From assembly GCF_000340215.1 (NCBI RefSeq), contig NW_006921532.1, positions 1,467,337 to 1,531,336 on the forward strand: a stretch of 64,000 bases of DNA. Direction: 5' to 3'. A program made the position numbers and the translations under genes. Positions 1 through 10,644 of this stretch are shown piece by piece (positions within the stretch are counted from its first letter, which is position 1; each line of letters opens with the position of its first letter). The notes under the pieces are model-generated. The model was not told where the DNA came from, did not search any database, and worked only from the letters and a program-made list of their open reading frames with translations. This DNA comes from Pseudocercospora fijiensis CIRAD86. Lineage: Eukaryota > Ascomycota > Dothideomycetes > Mycosphaerellales > Mycosphaerellaceae.

Positions 1-243
1 ATTGGAGTGGCGCGATAGAGACGCATGTGCATCCAAATAGATCAGATGAACTCGGCCCTCTCAGACTCAGATGACGGAGGCTGGCGGGATTGAATGTTTC
101 TGAAGGCGTTTAGTCACTCATAATAGATATTTCTGCCAAGACTTCAGCATCCCCAACTTTACTTACCGTCGCAGCTTCCTGATCTACAACCACGCAAATC
201 TACCTTTGCACTCGAACCGCCAAGGACTGGAGTCACTATCGCT

Positions 244-2037
244 ATGGGCTCAATCGAAGATGTCTGTGAGCCAGTGGAAAGAACCGAGAATGCGGAAGAC
301 GCAACAAAATTTGAGCCTCGAGATCAAACACAAATCAAGCAGACCATCGACCTGCCGGACGAGTTATGGCTCGCAATCCTGGAATGCCCATGCACATTTC
401 CACCAGAAATCTTCAGCTCTGTAATGCAGAACCTCATAAAGAACCCCAACATCACATCAAGCCACCTCTTCCGCGCAGACATTCTCTACGACAGCGACCA
501 AGACCACACAAAAGACAGCCTCCTCAAACACATCAAGCCAGAATACCAACCTCGCCAAACCCAATGGCCAAATTTCGAGCCCACAAGAACGATCGTGAGG
601 AAACTTATCCCAAGGAACTTCCAGCTCGATGAACCACTCATCCAAACATGTCAAAATTTCGAACGAAGAGAAGACAACAAGAAACAATACACCCTCGTCG
701 TATACACGCCCCACGTAGAAAAATCTTCAGACATGCCCTTCTACCACCCAACAGTCTCCCAACTCGCCTTCCTCCACACCTGGCATCCCGAAAACAATAA
801 CAATAGCACTCTAACCCTCCTCTACCACCCCTTCACCACCACCACCACCACTACCACCTCATCCTCACCCCTCCCCCTCACAAAAAAACTTTCGCGAACA
901 GCCCTAAAACTCCTCCAAACAATCCACAAACACGGCCAAGGCCGTCTACAAGGCTACGAAAAACGCGTCCACCTCGATAGAATTCTGTCGCAAAAACGTT
1001 ACCAAGATACATATGCGCGTCTGAAAGCGAAGTACGGGAAAAAGATTTCGGAGAAATGGGTGGAAGTGACGGATCCGGGGAAACATGTTTTTGAGGATAT
1101 TGGGATTGCGGCGTTTTTGATGGAGGTTTGGGGGGATTTGTATCAAGTACCAGGACCAGCAACAACGACGACGACGACGACGACGACGACGATGACAGGT
1201 GTGGGTAATGATGAGATGACCACGACTTCTTCTTCCCTGCTGCCGCGGTTTCCAGGGTTTGTGGATATTGGATGTGGGAATGGACTTCTCACATACCTGC
1301 TGCTAATGGAAGGGTATCCGGGCTATGGCTTCGATGCTAGGAATCGAAAAACATGGGAGATTTTCCCGGATCATGTACAGGAGAGATTGCACCAGAAAAT
1401 TCTGGTTCCGAAGGTGTTGCAGGAAGCTGTGGAGGCGCCGAACAACGAGGTCTTCTGGACTGATGGCATGTTCGAGCGCGGGACGTTCGTGATTTCGAAT
1501 CATGCCGATGAGCTCACGGCTTGGACACCGCTGCTCGCGTACTTGAATGATTCGAGCTTCATCGCGATACCGTGCTGTAGCCATGATTTGGCAGGGGCGA
1601 GGTTTCGGGCTCCACAGAAGACCAAGTCTGGGAAAGAAGCTGCTGCTACTAGGCTCCCTCAGCAGAACATCCAAAATGGCGAACTTGCTCGAGGAAGCAT
1701 ATCCAAGCCAGGTCAGGCAGCAGAAACGGGCTCGCTAGCACGTACGGACGCACAAAAGAAGATGCCATCAGCGTACTCTACGCTCTGCTCATATGTCACA
1801 AGCTTGGCAGAAGACGTGGGATTTCTTCCTGAACAGGATGTTCTTCGCATTCCGAGCACGAGGAATGCTTGTATCATCGGACGAAAAAGAATCACTTCCT
1901 CGGATGCAATTGAGGGAAAGAGCAGCAAGGTCATAGAAATTGTGGAATCTGAGCTGAAGAGATCGATATCGGCCGTGGCAGCAGACTGGATTGAGCGTGC
2001 AGAGAAGCTATTGAAGAAGCCCAGCAGTGGGCATTGA
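244..2037 (+). CDS. TRM44: tRNA (uracil-2'-O)-methyltransferase, Trm44 family
   Basis: A single-exon protein of 597 aa. It is recognised as Trm44, the cytoplasmic SAM-dependent enzyme that makes 2'-O-methyluridine in the variable loop of tRNA-Ser. Seen: an N-terminal fungal Trm44 region (residues about 35-250), then a class I methyltransferase core whose SAM loop FVDIGCGNG starts near residue 339 and is followed by the acidic strand end GYGFDAR. A later conserved stretch near ISNHADELTAW matches the family. Two threonine tracts, at about residues 198-206 and 307-316, interrupt the fold; both come from DNA microsatellites and are probably unstructured loops. The start at 244 is the first ATG after a stop-containing leader and has G at +4. 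The gene converges on the glycine-zipper gene downstream. The assignment is secure at family level. Confidence 0.9.
   Translation: MGSIEDVCEPVERTENAEDATKFEPRDQTQIKQTIDLPDELWLAILECPCTFPPEIFSSVMQNLIKNPNITSSHLFRADILYDSDQDHTKDSLLKHIKPEYQPRQTQWPNFEPTRTIVRKLIPRNFQLDEPLIQTCQNFERREDNKKQYTLVVYTPHVEKSSDMPFYHPTVSQLAFLHTWHPENNNNSTLTLLYHPFTTTTTTTTSSSPLPLTKKLSRTALKLLQTIHKHGQGRLQGYEKRVHLDRILSQKRYQDTYARLKAKYGKKISEKWVEVTDPGKHVFEDIGIAAFLMEVWGDLYQVPGPATTTTTTTTTTMTGVGNDEMTTTSSSLLPRFPGFVDIGCGNGLLTYLLLMEGYPGYGFDARNRKTWEIFPDHVQERLHQKILVPKVLQEAVEAPNNEVFWTDGMFERGTFVISNHADELTAWTPLLAYLNDSSFIAIPCCSHDLAGARFRAPQKTKSGKEAAATRLPQQNIQNGELARGSISKPGQAAETGSLARTDAQKKMPSAYSTLCSYVTSLAEDVGFLPEQDVLRIPSTRNACIIGRKRITSSDAIEGKSSKVIEIVESELKRSISAVAADWIERAEKLLKKPSSGH
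835..858 (+). repeat. ACC/ACT trinucleotide microsatellite coding poly-Thr
   Basis: A short run of ACC units with one ACT inside the TRM44 reading frame, coding a threonine tract in a linker before the methyltransferase core. Confidence 0.85.
1162..1191 (+). repeat. ACG trinucleotide microsatellite coding poly-Thr
   Basis: A nearly pure ACG run (first unit ACA) in TRM44, coding ten threonines before the SAM-binding motif. The codon differs from the ACC tract upstream, so the two expansions arose separately. Confidence 0.85.
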
Positions 2038-2511
2038 AAGAGAAAAAAGGTATTTAGAACCGGTAACTGCAACAGAACTCCACCAAGCGCCTCGCTGGGA
2101 TTTAATGCTGCTGACTGAAAATTATTGGCATAAAAGCCGCTTGCATTCCTGCATCGAAGGTATTTGGCGATTGGATGGTCGTTGATGAAGTGTCCAGCAG
2201 TGGCTGTTCGGACTACGGAAGACATCAGCATCGGGAGACGAACATGAGTATCGCAAGCCTTACCTGCTAGTTCGAGCTGTAGCCACTCCTGGCACGCGAT
2301 CGTGCTTCTTCCTTCATCCTATCATTGTGTCAGCCTTTCAGAACCCAGGAACAACTCGCCAACCTCTGCAGCCACCAAATTTTCGAGTACTGTTCTTACC
2401 TCGAATGTGGTGGTGGTGGTGGTGGTGGTGATGATGATGGGTACGCCATCTGTGGCGCGAGGGACTTGTGTGGATCTACGAATACAGGTGGAGGTTGAGG
2501 GTGCGGTTGTC
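2038..2511. other. Intergenic between convergent genes, with (GGT)n tract
   Basis: The 3' flanks of TRM44 and the convergent glycine-zipper gene meet here. A (GGT)n run at about 2408-2430 followed by GATGATGAT is the only structure seen. No convincing gene. Confidence 0.6.
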
Positions 2512-3933
2512 TTACCGTTGGCGGGCCTGAAAATGGTTAGCTGCGAGCGCACCGAGTATTGAACCGACTGCGCCAGGAATTTTGGAATCTTTGCCCAGCT
2601 CGCTGCCGACGAGACCTCCAGCTATCGCACCGACCACCGACGAGCCAAGTCCTTTCGAGGACGTATCGAATGGCCCTTTCATCTGAGACTTACCGCGAGC
2701 TGGCGGACCGGCATTGCCCTTAGGTGGGCGCTCACTGGGCGCTCGTCTGCTACGATGGCTGTCGTCTGAATATCTGTCTCGCGAATACGACCGATCTCGT
2801 CGAGAGCGTCGGCTTCTCCTAGATCTGGGCGGCGAGTAAGAGTCCTCGGACGACTCATAATCGTCCCTCCTGGGTCTGTCTCGGCGACCGTTGTGCTCTC
2901 TATGCTGATTCTTCTGATACTGCCGCTCATTCCAGTATGGATCAGGCATGTAGGCTGGCTGACTACCAGGTGGTGCTTCTTGGGCATACGGATTCTGTAC
3001 GTAGCCTTGTTGCTGTGCCACAGGTGCTGCGACTTGATTCAAGGAATTGGGTTGAACCGATGCTGTGTCAGATGGTGGAGGTGCAAAGTTCGGAGAGTCA
3101 TTTGCTTGCTTAGGACCGCCATAGATGTGCGCGTATGGAACGTAGCCAGTAGCCATGCCACCGCGAAGGGTTGAAGTCGATCTCACAAATGGATTCGTGC
3201 CTCCGGAGTGGTTGCTCAAGGATGGCGGAGGTTGAGGAGATCGCGGGTCTGAGACTGGCGAAAATGGTGCAGCTTGTGCTGCCTGGACTCCAGCAGCTCC
3301 CGCCGCAGCGGCAGCACCGGCCACATAAGGGTCTACTCCTGGTGGAATTGGGTGTGCTTGGGGCAGCTGCTGCTCTGGCGGTACAACACCAGTGCCATAT
3401 TCTACTCCATTTGCGCCATCCCGCCGATCTCGCCGACTGTAAGCATCTTCGTGTCCGTACCTATCGTCGTCGTCCCTATATCGTCGTGGCTTGCTTCGGC
3501 TTCGTCGCGGACGGTTGTTGATCGAATCATAATCGTCACCTCCATCATAACTCTTGCCGAGAGTCGAACGTCTGCCGTGTCCCTCGGAGCGATAGCCGTC
3601 GTCTCTGTCAGGTCTGCTATGCTCATCGTCATACTCGTCGTCACTGTGACGACGACTCCTGTGCTTCTTCATATCGAGGCTTTTGCGTATCCTTTGCTGC
3701 TGCTCCTTCGCCTTGTAAAAACCACCAGGAATTTTCTCGAACCAAGGGTCAGGTATTTTGTCGGCCTTTGCTCGCTAGATCAGTATTCTGCAGGCGACAC
3801 GTTGATCGATGTCATTTGTGGAATTGTACTTACGCCCCACATGACACCTAGGAGGAGATGCAGGTTAGGTAAAGGGCAAGCAAGGCCGCAATCAAAGCGC
3901 CATGTACGTACCTCGCAAAATGAGCTTCTCCAT
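2512..3933 (-). CDS. Arg/Ser/Asp-rich protein with C-terminal glycine zipper
   Basis: Proposed exons, read on the minus strand, are 3933-3912, 3847-3834 and 3765-2512. The joined protein is 429 aa. It begins MEKLILRGVMWGADKIPD and runs in frame through PWFEKIPGGFY into the long exon. Exon 1 is 22 nt (donor GTACGT) and exon 2 is only 14 nt (donor GTAAGT). The middle is low complexity: charged R/S/D/Y repeats that resemble RS domains, then a P/Q/A-rich stretch. The last ~45 residues contain GAIAGGLVGSELG and AVGSILGALAANH, a small-residue repeat typical of glycine-zipper membrane helices. If exon 3 were used alone the protein would start at 3672 (386 aa). Function is unknown. The glycine zipper suggests self-association or membrane contact, but this is inference. 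Confidence 0.75.
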
Positions 3934-4643
3934 GATGCCTGTCTGTTACAGGTGGTCGTGCGTCAGGAGGCAAAGTATAAATGTCGGCGGGCCTTTCAAA
4001 CAGCAGTTTCAGGTGTCTTGCTTGGTTGTTGACGCGATCTGCTGGGTCCCACGCTGGTGAATCGGGCTCCAACACATGCAGGGCTGTCGCTGTCGCGGAA
4101 AAGGCTGTTGCAGAAGCAGCGTCGCTTGTGTTGTAGACTAAACAAGGCAGCAACACGTGCGGCGCGGCGCGGCGCAGTGTTGTGAAAGGGCGCGGCGAAG
4201 AAGTGAGCTGGTCAGGATGTTATGCTGGCGGCTGGCCTAGGATGGGTGCTGGTAGCGGTAGCAGCGAGATGTGTGTGTTTCGGTTTCATGATATGTAATG
4301 CGGAAGAAGAGTGACAGGAGAGACGGGGCGCTGTTGAAATAGAATAGCAGGTGTAGTACTCGGTAGTACAGGATAACAGTCCACTTACAAGTGATTACTC
4401 CAGGTGTTAGCAGTAGGTAGTGAGTGATGGAGTGCGCAAAAGCAAGGAACGCGCGTGCAACTTCTCACATCACGCCGGGAGATGCGCTGGCCGCCGTAGT
4501 TATACAGCAATTGGAACGCGGCCCATCAATATTTGACGCTCCCCAAAATACCCTAGCGCGGACAGCCGCAGCTTCTCTCCCATCGATCATGTCTCCATTT
4601 CCACCATCAATCGTCTGCTTCAAGTCGTTCTGCGCGCGAGTTA
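3934..4643. promoter_or_regulatory. Shared upstream region of the divergent glycine-zipper and MSD1 genes
   Basis: About 710 bp between the two divergent start codons. It holds a GGCGCGGCGCGGCGC run near 4160 and no convincing ORF. It must contain both promoters, but no specific factor site was identified. Confidence 0.5.
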
Positions 4644-6677
4644 ATGCTGTCGCGAATTACTCGCTGTACTGCAGCGGCTCCCGTGTCAAGAATCAGATGG
4701 CAGCTTTGTCATGATCCCCCCCGAGCACTGCTCACAGCCAGACATTGTAGTTCAACTAAAGCTATCCATGATGGACCATCAATACCTCCGACTCTGCAGG
4801 AGTTCAAGAAGACATTGACTTTCCCCGCCGCATCTTGCACCTTTGAGGCACTTGCTCACGATAGCAATGCCTTGGTCGATGAACAAGTCGTCTTGCACGG
4901 ATACTTGGGCACTCGCAGAGATGCATCAAAATCCTTGACCTTCGCCGAACTGCATGATATGCACTTGAGATCAACGGTGCAGCTTGTATCAACACCCACC
5001 AAAGGCGAGGAAGGCAGTGATCATCCTCATCAACTCCTACGCAGTCTCGAGAATCATACACCAGTCGCTGTATCTGGAACAGTCAAGGCACGGAAAGCGC
5101 CCAAATCAAGTGCCTCTAAAGATGGAGCACGACTTCTGGTCACTGGAGCAGAGATCAAGATTGAAACAATCACTCCCCTCAACGTCTTCCCGCAAGACAT
5201 CATCATGGCTGATGACACGGTCTTTCCTCCAGAGCAACGTCATTTGCACATCCGAAACGACAGCAGCATTCGCCACGCTTTGGCGTTCAGGAGCAAGGCT
5301 GCGCGTACCATTCGCGACGAGCTTTGCGAGCACCACGACTTTGCGGACATTGAGACACCTCTTTTGTTCAAGTCCACTCCAGAAGGAGCGAGAGAGTTCC
5401 TAGTGCCCACCCGAGCTCCAGGAATGGCATATGCTTTACCACAGAGCCCGCAGCAGTACAAGCAGATCTTGATGTCAAGCGGCATTCCGCGATACATGCA
5501 GGTGGCAAAATGTTTCAGAGACGAGGATTTGCGAGCAGATAGGCAGCCTGAGTTTACCCAGGTTGATCTTGAAATGGCCTTTGCGACTGGCGAGGACGTG
5601 ATGAAAGTAATCGAAGCAGTGATGAAGCGGTTGTGGAACGACTTGGTCGATATTACTCTGCCGGAACGATTCGATCGCATGACTTACGAGGAAGCCATGT
5701 CCAGATATGGATCCGACAAACCCGATCTTCGTTACGGCTCAGAGATCAGACGCATCGAATATATGCTGCCGGTGGACCTCATCAAAAAGATCGGACCTCT
5801 CGATTTCCCAATCGTAGAAGTCATGAAGCTCCGAATATCAGACGACCCCAACAAGACAAGAAAATACATCAGCACCTTCATGGATTCACCCGAAGCACAG
5901 CCTTTCATCCAAAACCCAGAAGGCCAACCAGGAATCTTCATTTTCGACTCTCGAAAACCACTCCAAGGTCTCCAACCGTTCGGCTTCGAAGCCGCTGAGC
6001 AACTAGAAGAAATCCTCGAGCTCCAAGACGGAGACGTCGTCGTCCTTCAAGCCCGAAAAGAAGCACCCTTCTCCGGCGGCTCAACACCAATCGGCAACCT
6101 ACGTCTAGCCATGAACAAAGCAGCCGTAAAACTAGGCTACATCCCAGCCCCTTCAGGTTTCGCCTTCACCTGGATTACAGACTTCCCACTCTTCTCCGCC
6201 TCAAGCGAAAGCGCCAGCGAACCAGGCCAAGGCGGCTCAGCAGGAATCTCAGCAACCCACCACCCCTTCACCGCGCCAAAAACACCAGCAGATGTCGATC
6301 TCCTCCTCACCGATCCCCTAGCCGTGAAAGCAGACCACTACGACCTAGTCGTAAACGGCGTAGAACTCGGTGGAGGAAGTCGACGGATCCACAGCGCGGC
6401 CATGCAGGAGTACGTGATGCGAGAAGTCCTCAAAATGAGTGAAGAACGGATGAAAGATTTCGCACATCTGATCCAAATCCTTCGAGCAGGATGTCCGCCT
6501 CATGCGGGGTTGGCTTTGGGGTTTGATAGATTGGTTGCAGTCATGCTTGGGAAAGAGTCGGTGAGAGATGTTATTGCGTTTCCGAAAAGTGGCAGGGGAG
6601 AAGATATGCTGGTCAAGAGCCCGACGCGCATGACGGAAGAGCAACTTGAGACTTATCATCTGCAGTTGAAGAGTTGA
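4644..6677 (+). CDS. MSD1: Mitochondrial aspartyl-tRNA synthetase
   Basis: An intronless 677-aa class II aminoacyl-tRNA synthetase of the bacterial/mitochondrial AspRS type, which charges mitochondrial tRNA-Asp. The N terminus (MLSRITRCTAAAPVSRIRW) is Arg-rich and lacks acidic residues, as expected of a mitochondrial presequence. An OB-fold anticodon-binding region follows (residues about 60-160, LHGYLGTRRD). Motif 2 is visible as FRDEDLRADRQPEFTQ near residue 289. Motif 3 is GLALGFDRL near residue 622, followed by the family tail with IAFPKSGRGEDML. Length is near that of yeast Msd1. The gene converges on the aldehyde dehydrogenase, with only 77 bp between stop codons. Confidence 0.95.
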   Translation: MLSRITRCTAAAPVSRIRWQLCHDPPRALLTARHCSSTKAIHDGPSIPPTLQEFKKTLTFPAASCTFEALAHDSNALVDEQVVLHGYLGTRRDASKSLTFAELHDMHLRSTVQLVSTPTKGEEGSDHPHQLLRSLENHTPVAVSGTVKARKAPKSSASKDGARLLVTGAEIKIETITPLNVFPQDIIMADDTVFPPEQRHLHIRNDSSIRHALAFRSKAARTIRDELCEHHDFADIETPLLFKSTPEGAREFLVPTRAPGMAYALPQSPQQYKQILMSSGIPRYMQVAKCFRDEDLRADRQPEFTQVDLEMAFATGEDVMKVIEAVMKRLWNDLVDITLPERFDRMTYEEAMSRYGSDKPDLRYGSEIRRIEYMLPVDLIKKIGPLDFPIVEVMKLRISDDPNKTRKYISTFMDSPEAQPFIQNPEGQPGIFIFDSRKPLQGLQPFGFEAAEQLEEILELQDGDVVVLQARKEAPFSGGSTPIGNLRLAMNKAAVKLGYIPAPSGFAFTWITDFPLFSASSESASEPGQGGSAGISATHHPFTAPKTPADVDLLLTDPLAVKADHYDLVVNGVELGGGSRRIHSAAMQEYVMREVLKMSEERMKDFAHLIQILRAGCPPHAGLALGFDRLVAVMLGKESVRDVIAFPKSGRGEDMLVKSPTRMTEEQLETYHLQLKS

Positions 6678-6754
6678 TTGTAACGGTATTACAACCTTTA
6701 TGCTCGTTTGCAGCACTGTACAGATAGATATATGACTCAAAGAACTTTCCCGCT

Positions 6755-8315
6755 CTACAGCCAAGTCCCGAGATTCACATGTACAGCCTTCTTATTGGTA
6801 TAAGCCTCCAATCCAGCTTCTCCAAGCTCCCTCCCAATCCCAGACTGCTTCACACCGCCAAACGGTATTCTGAAATCACTGTCCTGGCTGGAATTGATCC
6901 AAACCATACCGGCCTCAATCTTTCTCGCGATTCGATGAGCTTTGACGATATCTTTGGTGAAAACTGCAGAGCCTAAACCATATGTCGTGTCATTTGCCAA
7001 CGCAAGCGCCTCAGCTTCATCTTTGAACGGCACGATGGCCACGAATGGTCCGAAGACTTCCTCCCTGAAGATGCGGTGGTTGGGCTTCACATCTGTGAAG
7101 ACAGTTGGAGACACGAAGAAGCCTTTGCCATCGCCGACGTTCTTGTATGCCTCGCCCCCCAATGCGAGCTTCGCGCCATCCGTCTTTCCTGCCTCGATGT
7201 AGCTGAGCACGCGCTCGTATTGGGCCTTGGTGACTTGAGGGCCTTGGAAAGTTTCGTCTGCGAATGGGTCGCCTATTTTGCTGGTTTCGGTGACCTGCTT
7301 CTTGAACGCTTCCACGAACTTGTCGTGAATGCCTTCTTGCACTAAGATACGACTCGTCGCTGTGCAGATCTGGCCCATGTTGGACATTATACCGATGTGC
7401 GACCACTTGATTGCTTGGTCGAGGTCTGCGTCGTCGAAGATCAGCAAGGGCGATTTGCCGCCTGTTTCGAGGGTCTGTAGAAATCTGTTAGCATTGTCGT
7501 GGAAGGACGGACGGCTAAGAAAAGCTCACGATGTTCTTCATATTGACAGCTGCCATCTTCATAATCTCTCGTCCTGTTGCCGTCGACCCGGTGAAGGCAA
7601 TCTTGTCAATGCCTGGATGCTGAGCAATGGCAGCACCAGCCACGCGACCATGTCCATTAAGAATATTGACAACACCAGGAGGGAAACCAGCCTCCTTGAT
7701 CAGATTCGCGAAGACCAAAATGGAAAGTGGTGTCTGCTCTGCCGACTTCATGACAACAGTGTTTCCACAAGCAAGAGCAGGACCGAGCTTCCACGCGGCC
7801 ATCGCTAAAGGATAGTTCCACGGGATGATTTGTCCGCAAACGCCAATGGGTTCTCGAATCGTATACGCGAGCTTCGCAGGGGAAGTGTCGATGACTTGAC
7901 CATGGATCTTGTCTGCCCAACCACTGTAATACTTCAGGCATCCTGCCACCTCTGCGAGATCCTCATTCAGAGCTACAGAGTATGGCTTGCCATTGTCCCA
8001 AGTCTCAATCGTTGCCAAAAGCTCTGCGTTCTGCTCCACCAATTGGCTGAGCTTGTGAACCAAATCTCCTCTTTCTGTAGGTGAGATGTCTCTCCATGGG
8101 CCATTGAAAGCTGCACGGGCCGCTGCTACAGCTTTATCGACATCTTCCGGTTCTGCTGCGTGGACTGACGCGATTTCGGACTCATCGGTAGGATTGATAC
8201 TCGTAATCTTGTCGCCCTTGCTGGATGGTACCCATTCGTTGTTGATAAATAGCCCCGTTGGCTGGGTGTACTTCTTGCCGTTGGGCGCGGTAAGCTCGAT
8301 TGTGAGATCTGACAT
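6755..8315 (-). CDS. NAD(P)-dependent aldehyde dehydrogenase
   Basis: Exons 8315-7530 and 7474-6755 on the minus strand join in frame (MKNI then TLETGGKSP) to give 501 aa. This is a class 1/2 aldehyde dehydrogenase that oxidises aldehydes such as acetaldehyde to the acid. Seen: the cofactor-binding motif FTGSTATGREI, catalytic Glu in LETGGKSP (residue 265), catalytic Cys in GQICTA (residue 299, the usual 34-residue spacing), and the C-terminal PFGGVKQSGIGRE. Start used: MSDLTIEL at 8315, matching cytosolic family length. An in-frame ATG at 8414 would add 33 residues that look like a mitochondrial presequence (see findings). The 55-nt intron has donor GTGAGC and ends in ACAG. Confidence 0.93.
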
Positions 8316-8809
8316 TGTGCGGACTTGTAGGAGGGTCCTGCTAGTTATGCTCGGAGTTGTGATTAATGATATCCGAAACGCCTTGAAGAAGGGATTCGAG
8401 CAGCGTGAGAACATGGGCGGTGACCTGGCATATATATGAATACCAGAGCTGGACGCGATCGACCTACCGCCTAGGCCGAACGTGCAGCTATCGCGCGCAG
8501 CTGCAGGGCAGTAAACAGTGTTGCTGGTCACGGTAGACCGATCAAAGGTTGCAGCCCCGCTATTGTAGTGTCATGAGGGCGTGAATGCGGCTCTTGATAG
8601 GGCACTGCCAGCCGAGTTGATCGTATTGCTCCTTTTGGGCAAGAATGTGGCCAGCGATTCCACCAGTTTAGGACTACTTCTCATCATCACACCATCGGGT
8701 CGGGTCAAGAGCTTGCTCGTTGCGCTCGTTGCGCGCGTTCCGGAAAGTCCATATTCACCTTGTCCAGAGCTCCAGCATACCCTCGAGGGTTGGTTTCGCA
8801 TCAGCCATC

Positions 8810-9139
8810 ATGGCAGCTGACCCGGACGCTGCGTGTGCCTATCTCAGCAGCATGGTCAACCGGACCCTGCATCTTCACACTTCCGATGGACGCATGTTCG
8901 TAGGCCAGATGAAGTGTACCGACAACGAGAGCAACATCATCCTTGCCATGACATACGAGTACAGAGAGCCTTCGGAGGCCGACATCAAGCGAGCGACGCA
9001 AAGACATGAGCAGTCTGGACAAGTGGGCAATGTCAAGGTCGACATGAAGAAACGCTTCGTCGGGTTGGTGGTGGTGCCTGGGCAGTATATCACGAAGATC
9101 GAGCTGGAAACGTACGGGAGCAGCAGCACTTCTGGCTAG
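8810..9139 (+). CDS. NAA38: Sm-like protein, NatC auxiliary subunit (NAA38/LSMD1 type)
   Basis: A 109-aa intronless Sm-fold protein. It resembles LSMD1/Naa38 (yeast Mak31), the small subunit of the NatC complex that acetylates N-terminal Met-hydrophobic residues co-translationally. Seen: an Sm1-like segment (RTLHLHTSDGRMFVGQMKC), then a family-typical charged loop with EPSEADIKRAT, and an Sm2-like segment (FVGLVVVPGQYITKIEL). Start choice: the frame is open further upstream (to 8720), but the ATG at 8810 sits in good context and gives the normal family length. It is divergent from the aldehyde dehydrogenase. A canonical spliceosomal Lsm is less likely, because the loop between Sm motifs is of the LSMD1 kind. 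Confidence 0.85.
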   Translation: MAADPDAACAYLSSMVNRTLHLHTSDGRMFVGQMKCTDNESNIILAMTYEYREPSEADIKRATQRHEQSGQVGNVKVDMKKRFVGLVVVPGQYITKIELETYGSSSTSG

Positions 9140-9537
9140 AAGCCTATGTGTTCATGCTCTTGACGACAACGCTGAACAAATGGAGGCTTTGCAAAGGTCG
9201 ACAAGAGCAGGACACAATTTGGCTTGGGCAAACACCATGAGCGAGAAATTTGTGAAAGTCGAGCAAAGGGACTTGCCCTCGCCGGTTGCAGTGCTCATGC
9301 ATGACCGTTGGCTTGCTCGCATACACCACGTCAAAAACAACCACATGACAATCTTCTGCTTTTGAGTCTGGGCGCCATCTCTCCATGCGCAGAACCAGCC
9401 GCCAAGCTTCCTGACGAAACGACATCCTTCTGTTGATTGCTGTGAGTCTAAACACCTCCGATATTCCAATTGATTCTGTCTGACCCGACCTCAGCAACCG
9501 CGAGCTCCCACTTCGCGTCAACGATACTGCATTAGAG
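9140..9537. other. Intergenic, nothing recognised
   Basis: About 400 bp between NAA38 and the next ORF. Only short overlapping frames without fungal family resemblance were seen. Confidence 0.5.
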
Positions 9538-10005
9538 ATGGCAGACCCGACTTACGTCCTCGCAAAGGCGCGCATCGCCTGCAGCAACTCAATCCAGGAG
9601 CTCGAAGCTCTCAACAGCATGACAGACGATTGGGACTATACCGAAAAGGATGCCGCGGCAGCTGCCCTTGACATCCAGCTTCATTGCGAATTTGCCGCCA
9701 AGGAAGCGAGCGCGATCCACGAAATTCTCACTTCATTTGCCACCACAAGCAGTGCGCCCGACTATCTGATCGCTGAGGTCAAGGCGCGTCAAGAGAATGC
9801 TGTGGCAGCTGCAAAGGAGGTTCGAAAGGTCATCACTGAGATGGCAGCGCTCTTCAACAGCTTGCGTATGGAGCTGCTGGAAATGGGTAGACGCATAGAC
9901 TTCATTCTGCCCAAGTTTCAGGACCTCGGCGGCCTATTCACGATCCTACCATCGCAAAACACGAACGCCGTGGCGAAGGAGGATGATCAACGAGACCATA
10001 CCTGA
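9538..10005 (+). CDS. Small alpha-helical protein, unknown function
   Basis: An uninterrupted 155-aa frame starting MADPTYVLAKARIAC. I do not recognise a family. The composition is Ala/Glu-rich with heptad-like spacing of hydrophobics from about residue 45 to 135 (for example AEVKARQENAVAAAKEVRK), so a helical or coiled-coil protein is likely. The C-terminal ~20 residues are polar and charged (ending KEDDQRDHT). There is no signal peptide or membrane segment. It lies downstream of NAA38 in the same direction, with 398 bp between them. Codon use and the lack of low complexity favour a real gene, but lineage-restricted or chance origin cannot be excluded. Confidence 0.55.
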   Translation: MADPTYVLAKARIACSNSIQELEALNSMTDDWDYTEKDAAAAALDIQLHCEFAAKEASAIHEILTSFATTSSAPDYLIAEVKARQENAVAAAKEVRKVITEMAALFNSLRMELLEMGRRIDFILPKFQDLGGLFTILPSQNTNAVAKEDDQRDHT

Positions 10006-10644
10006 GGCATCGCTACAGATCCCAGTTTCACCGAGCAGAATCTGCGCATGAATTGCATAGGCAACCTGTATCGGCATATGCTCCAGACCACACAGGGTTG
10101 TGCATACATTGGCAGAGTCGACGGAGGTATCTATGCAAATACACTTGCGTAGCATGCAGATATCCGGATTAGATCGCCAGGTTCGTGGAAGAACCAGGGT
10201 ATTGTGATCTTGCATCTCTCTTGTGCAACAAGACCTACCGTAATCAGCTAGCACAGCAAGATCCGGAACGAGCACTTGCGCCCTGATAGTCCTTTACTTT
10301 GGGATACTTGCACATGAAGCCAGCATTGGCCAATCAACCTGCTCAGAGCTGTGAGCTCAATGTTGACACCTCGATAATGCAGAATCGATCACACCCATGT
10401 AACACTTACAAATCCGAACAACTCCTGCTAACATCAATTCCGGTACAGATTAGCCTGAGAAGAACCAAGTGACTTTCGTATACTTCTTGCTACGACCATT
10501 GGCGGTGGAGGCAGCTGTAAGATGACGTCGAAACTCCAATATCACCAACCTCCTCATCTCATATAGATAGATACACAACACACCTCCACTATCGTAACTC
10601 TCTCACTCGCAACAGCAGTATACCCAAAGACAACAACCGCAATC
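10006..10644. other. Intergenic, upstream region of the next gene
   Basis: 639 bp without a supported gene. The last 100 bp are A/C-rich (ACACAACACACC, CAACAGCAG), a common fungal 5' leader composition. Confidence 0.5.

Noticed and set aside
3274..4032. 252-codon plus-strand frame opposite the glycine-zipper gene
   Set aside because: Shadow of the Arg/Ser/Asp-rich coding strand; hydrophobic runs are the complement of that bias.
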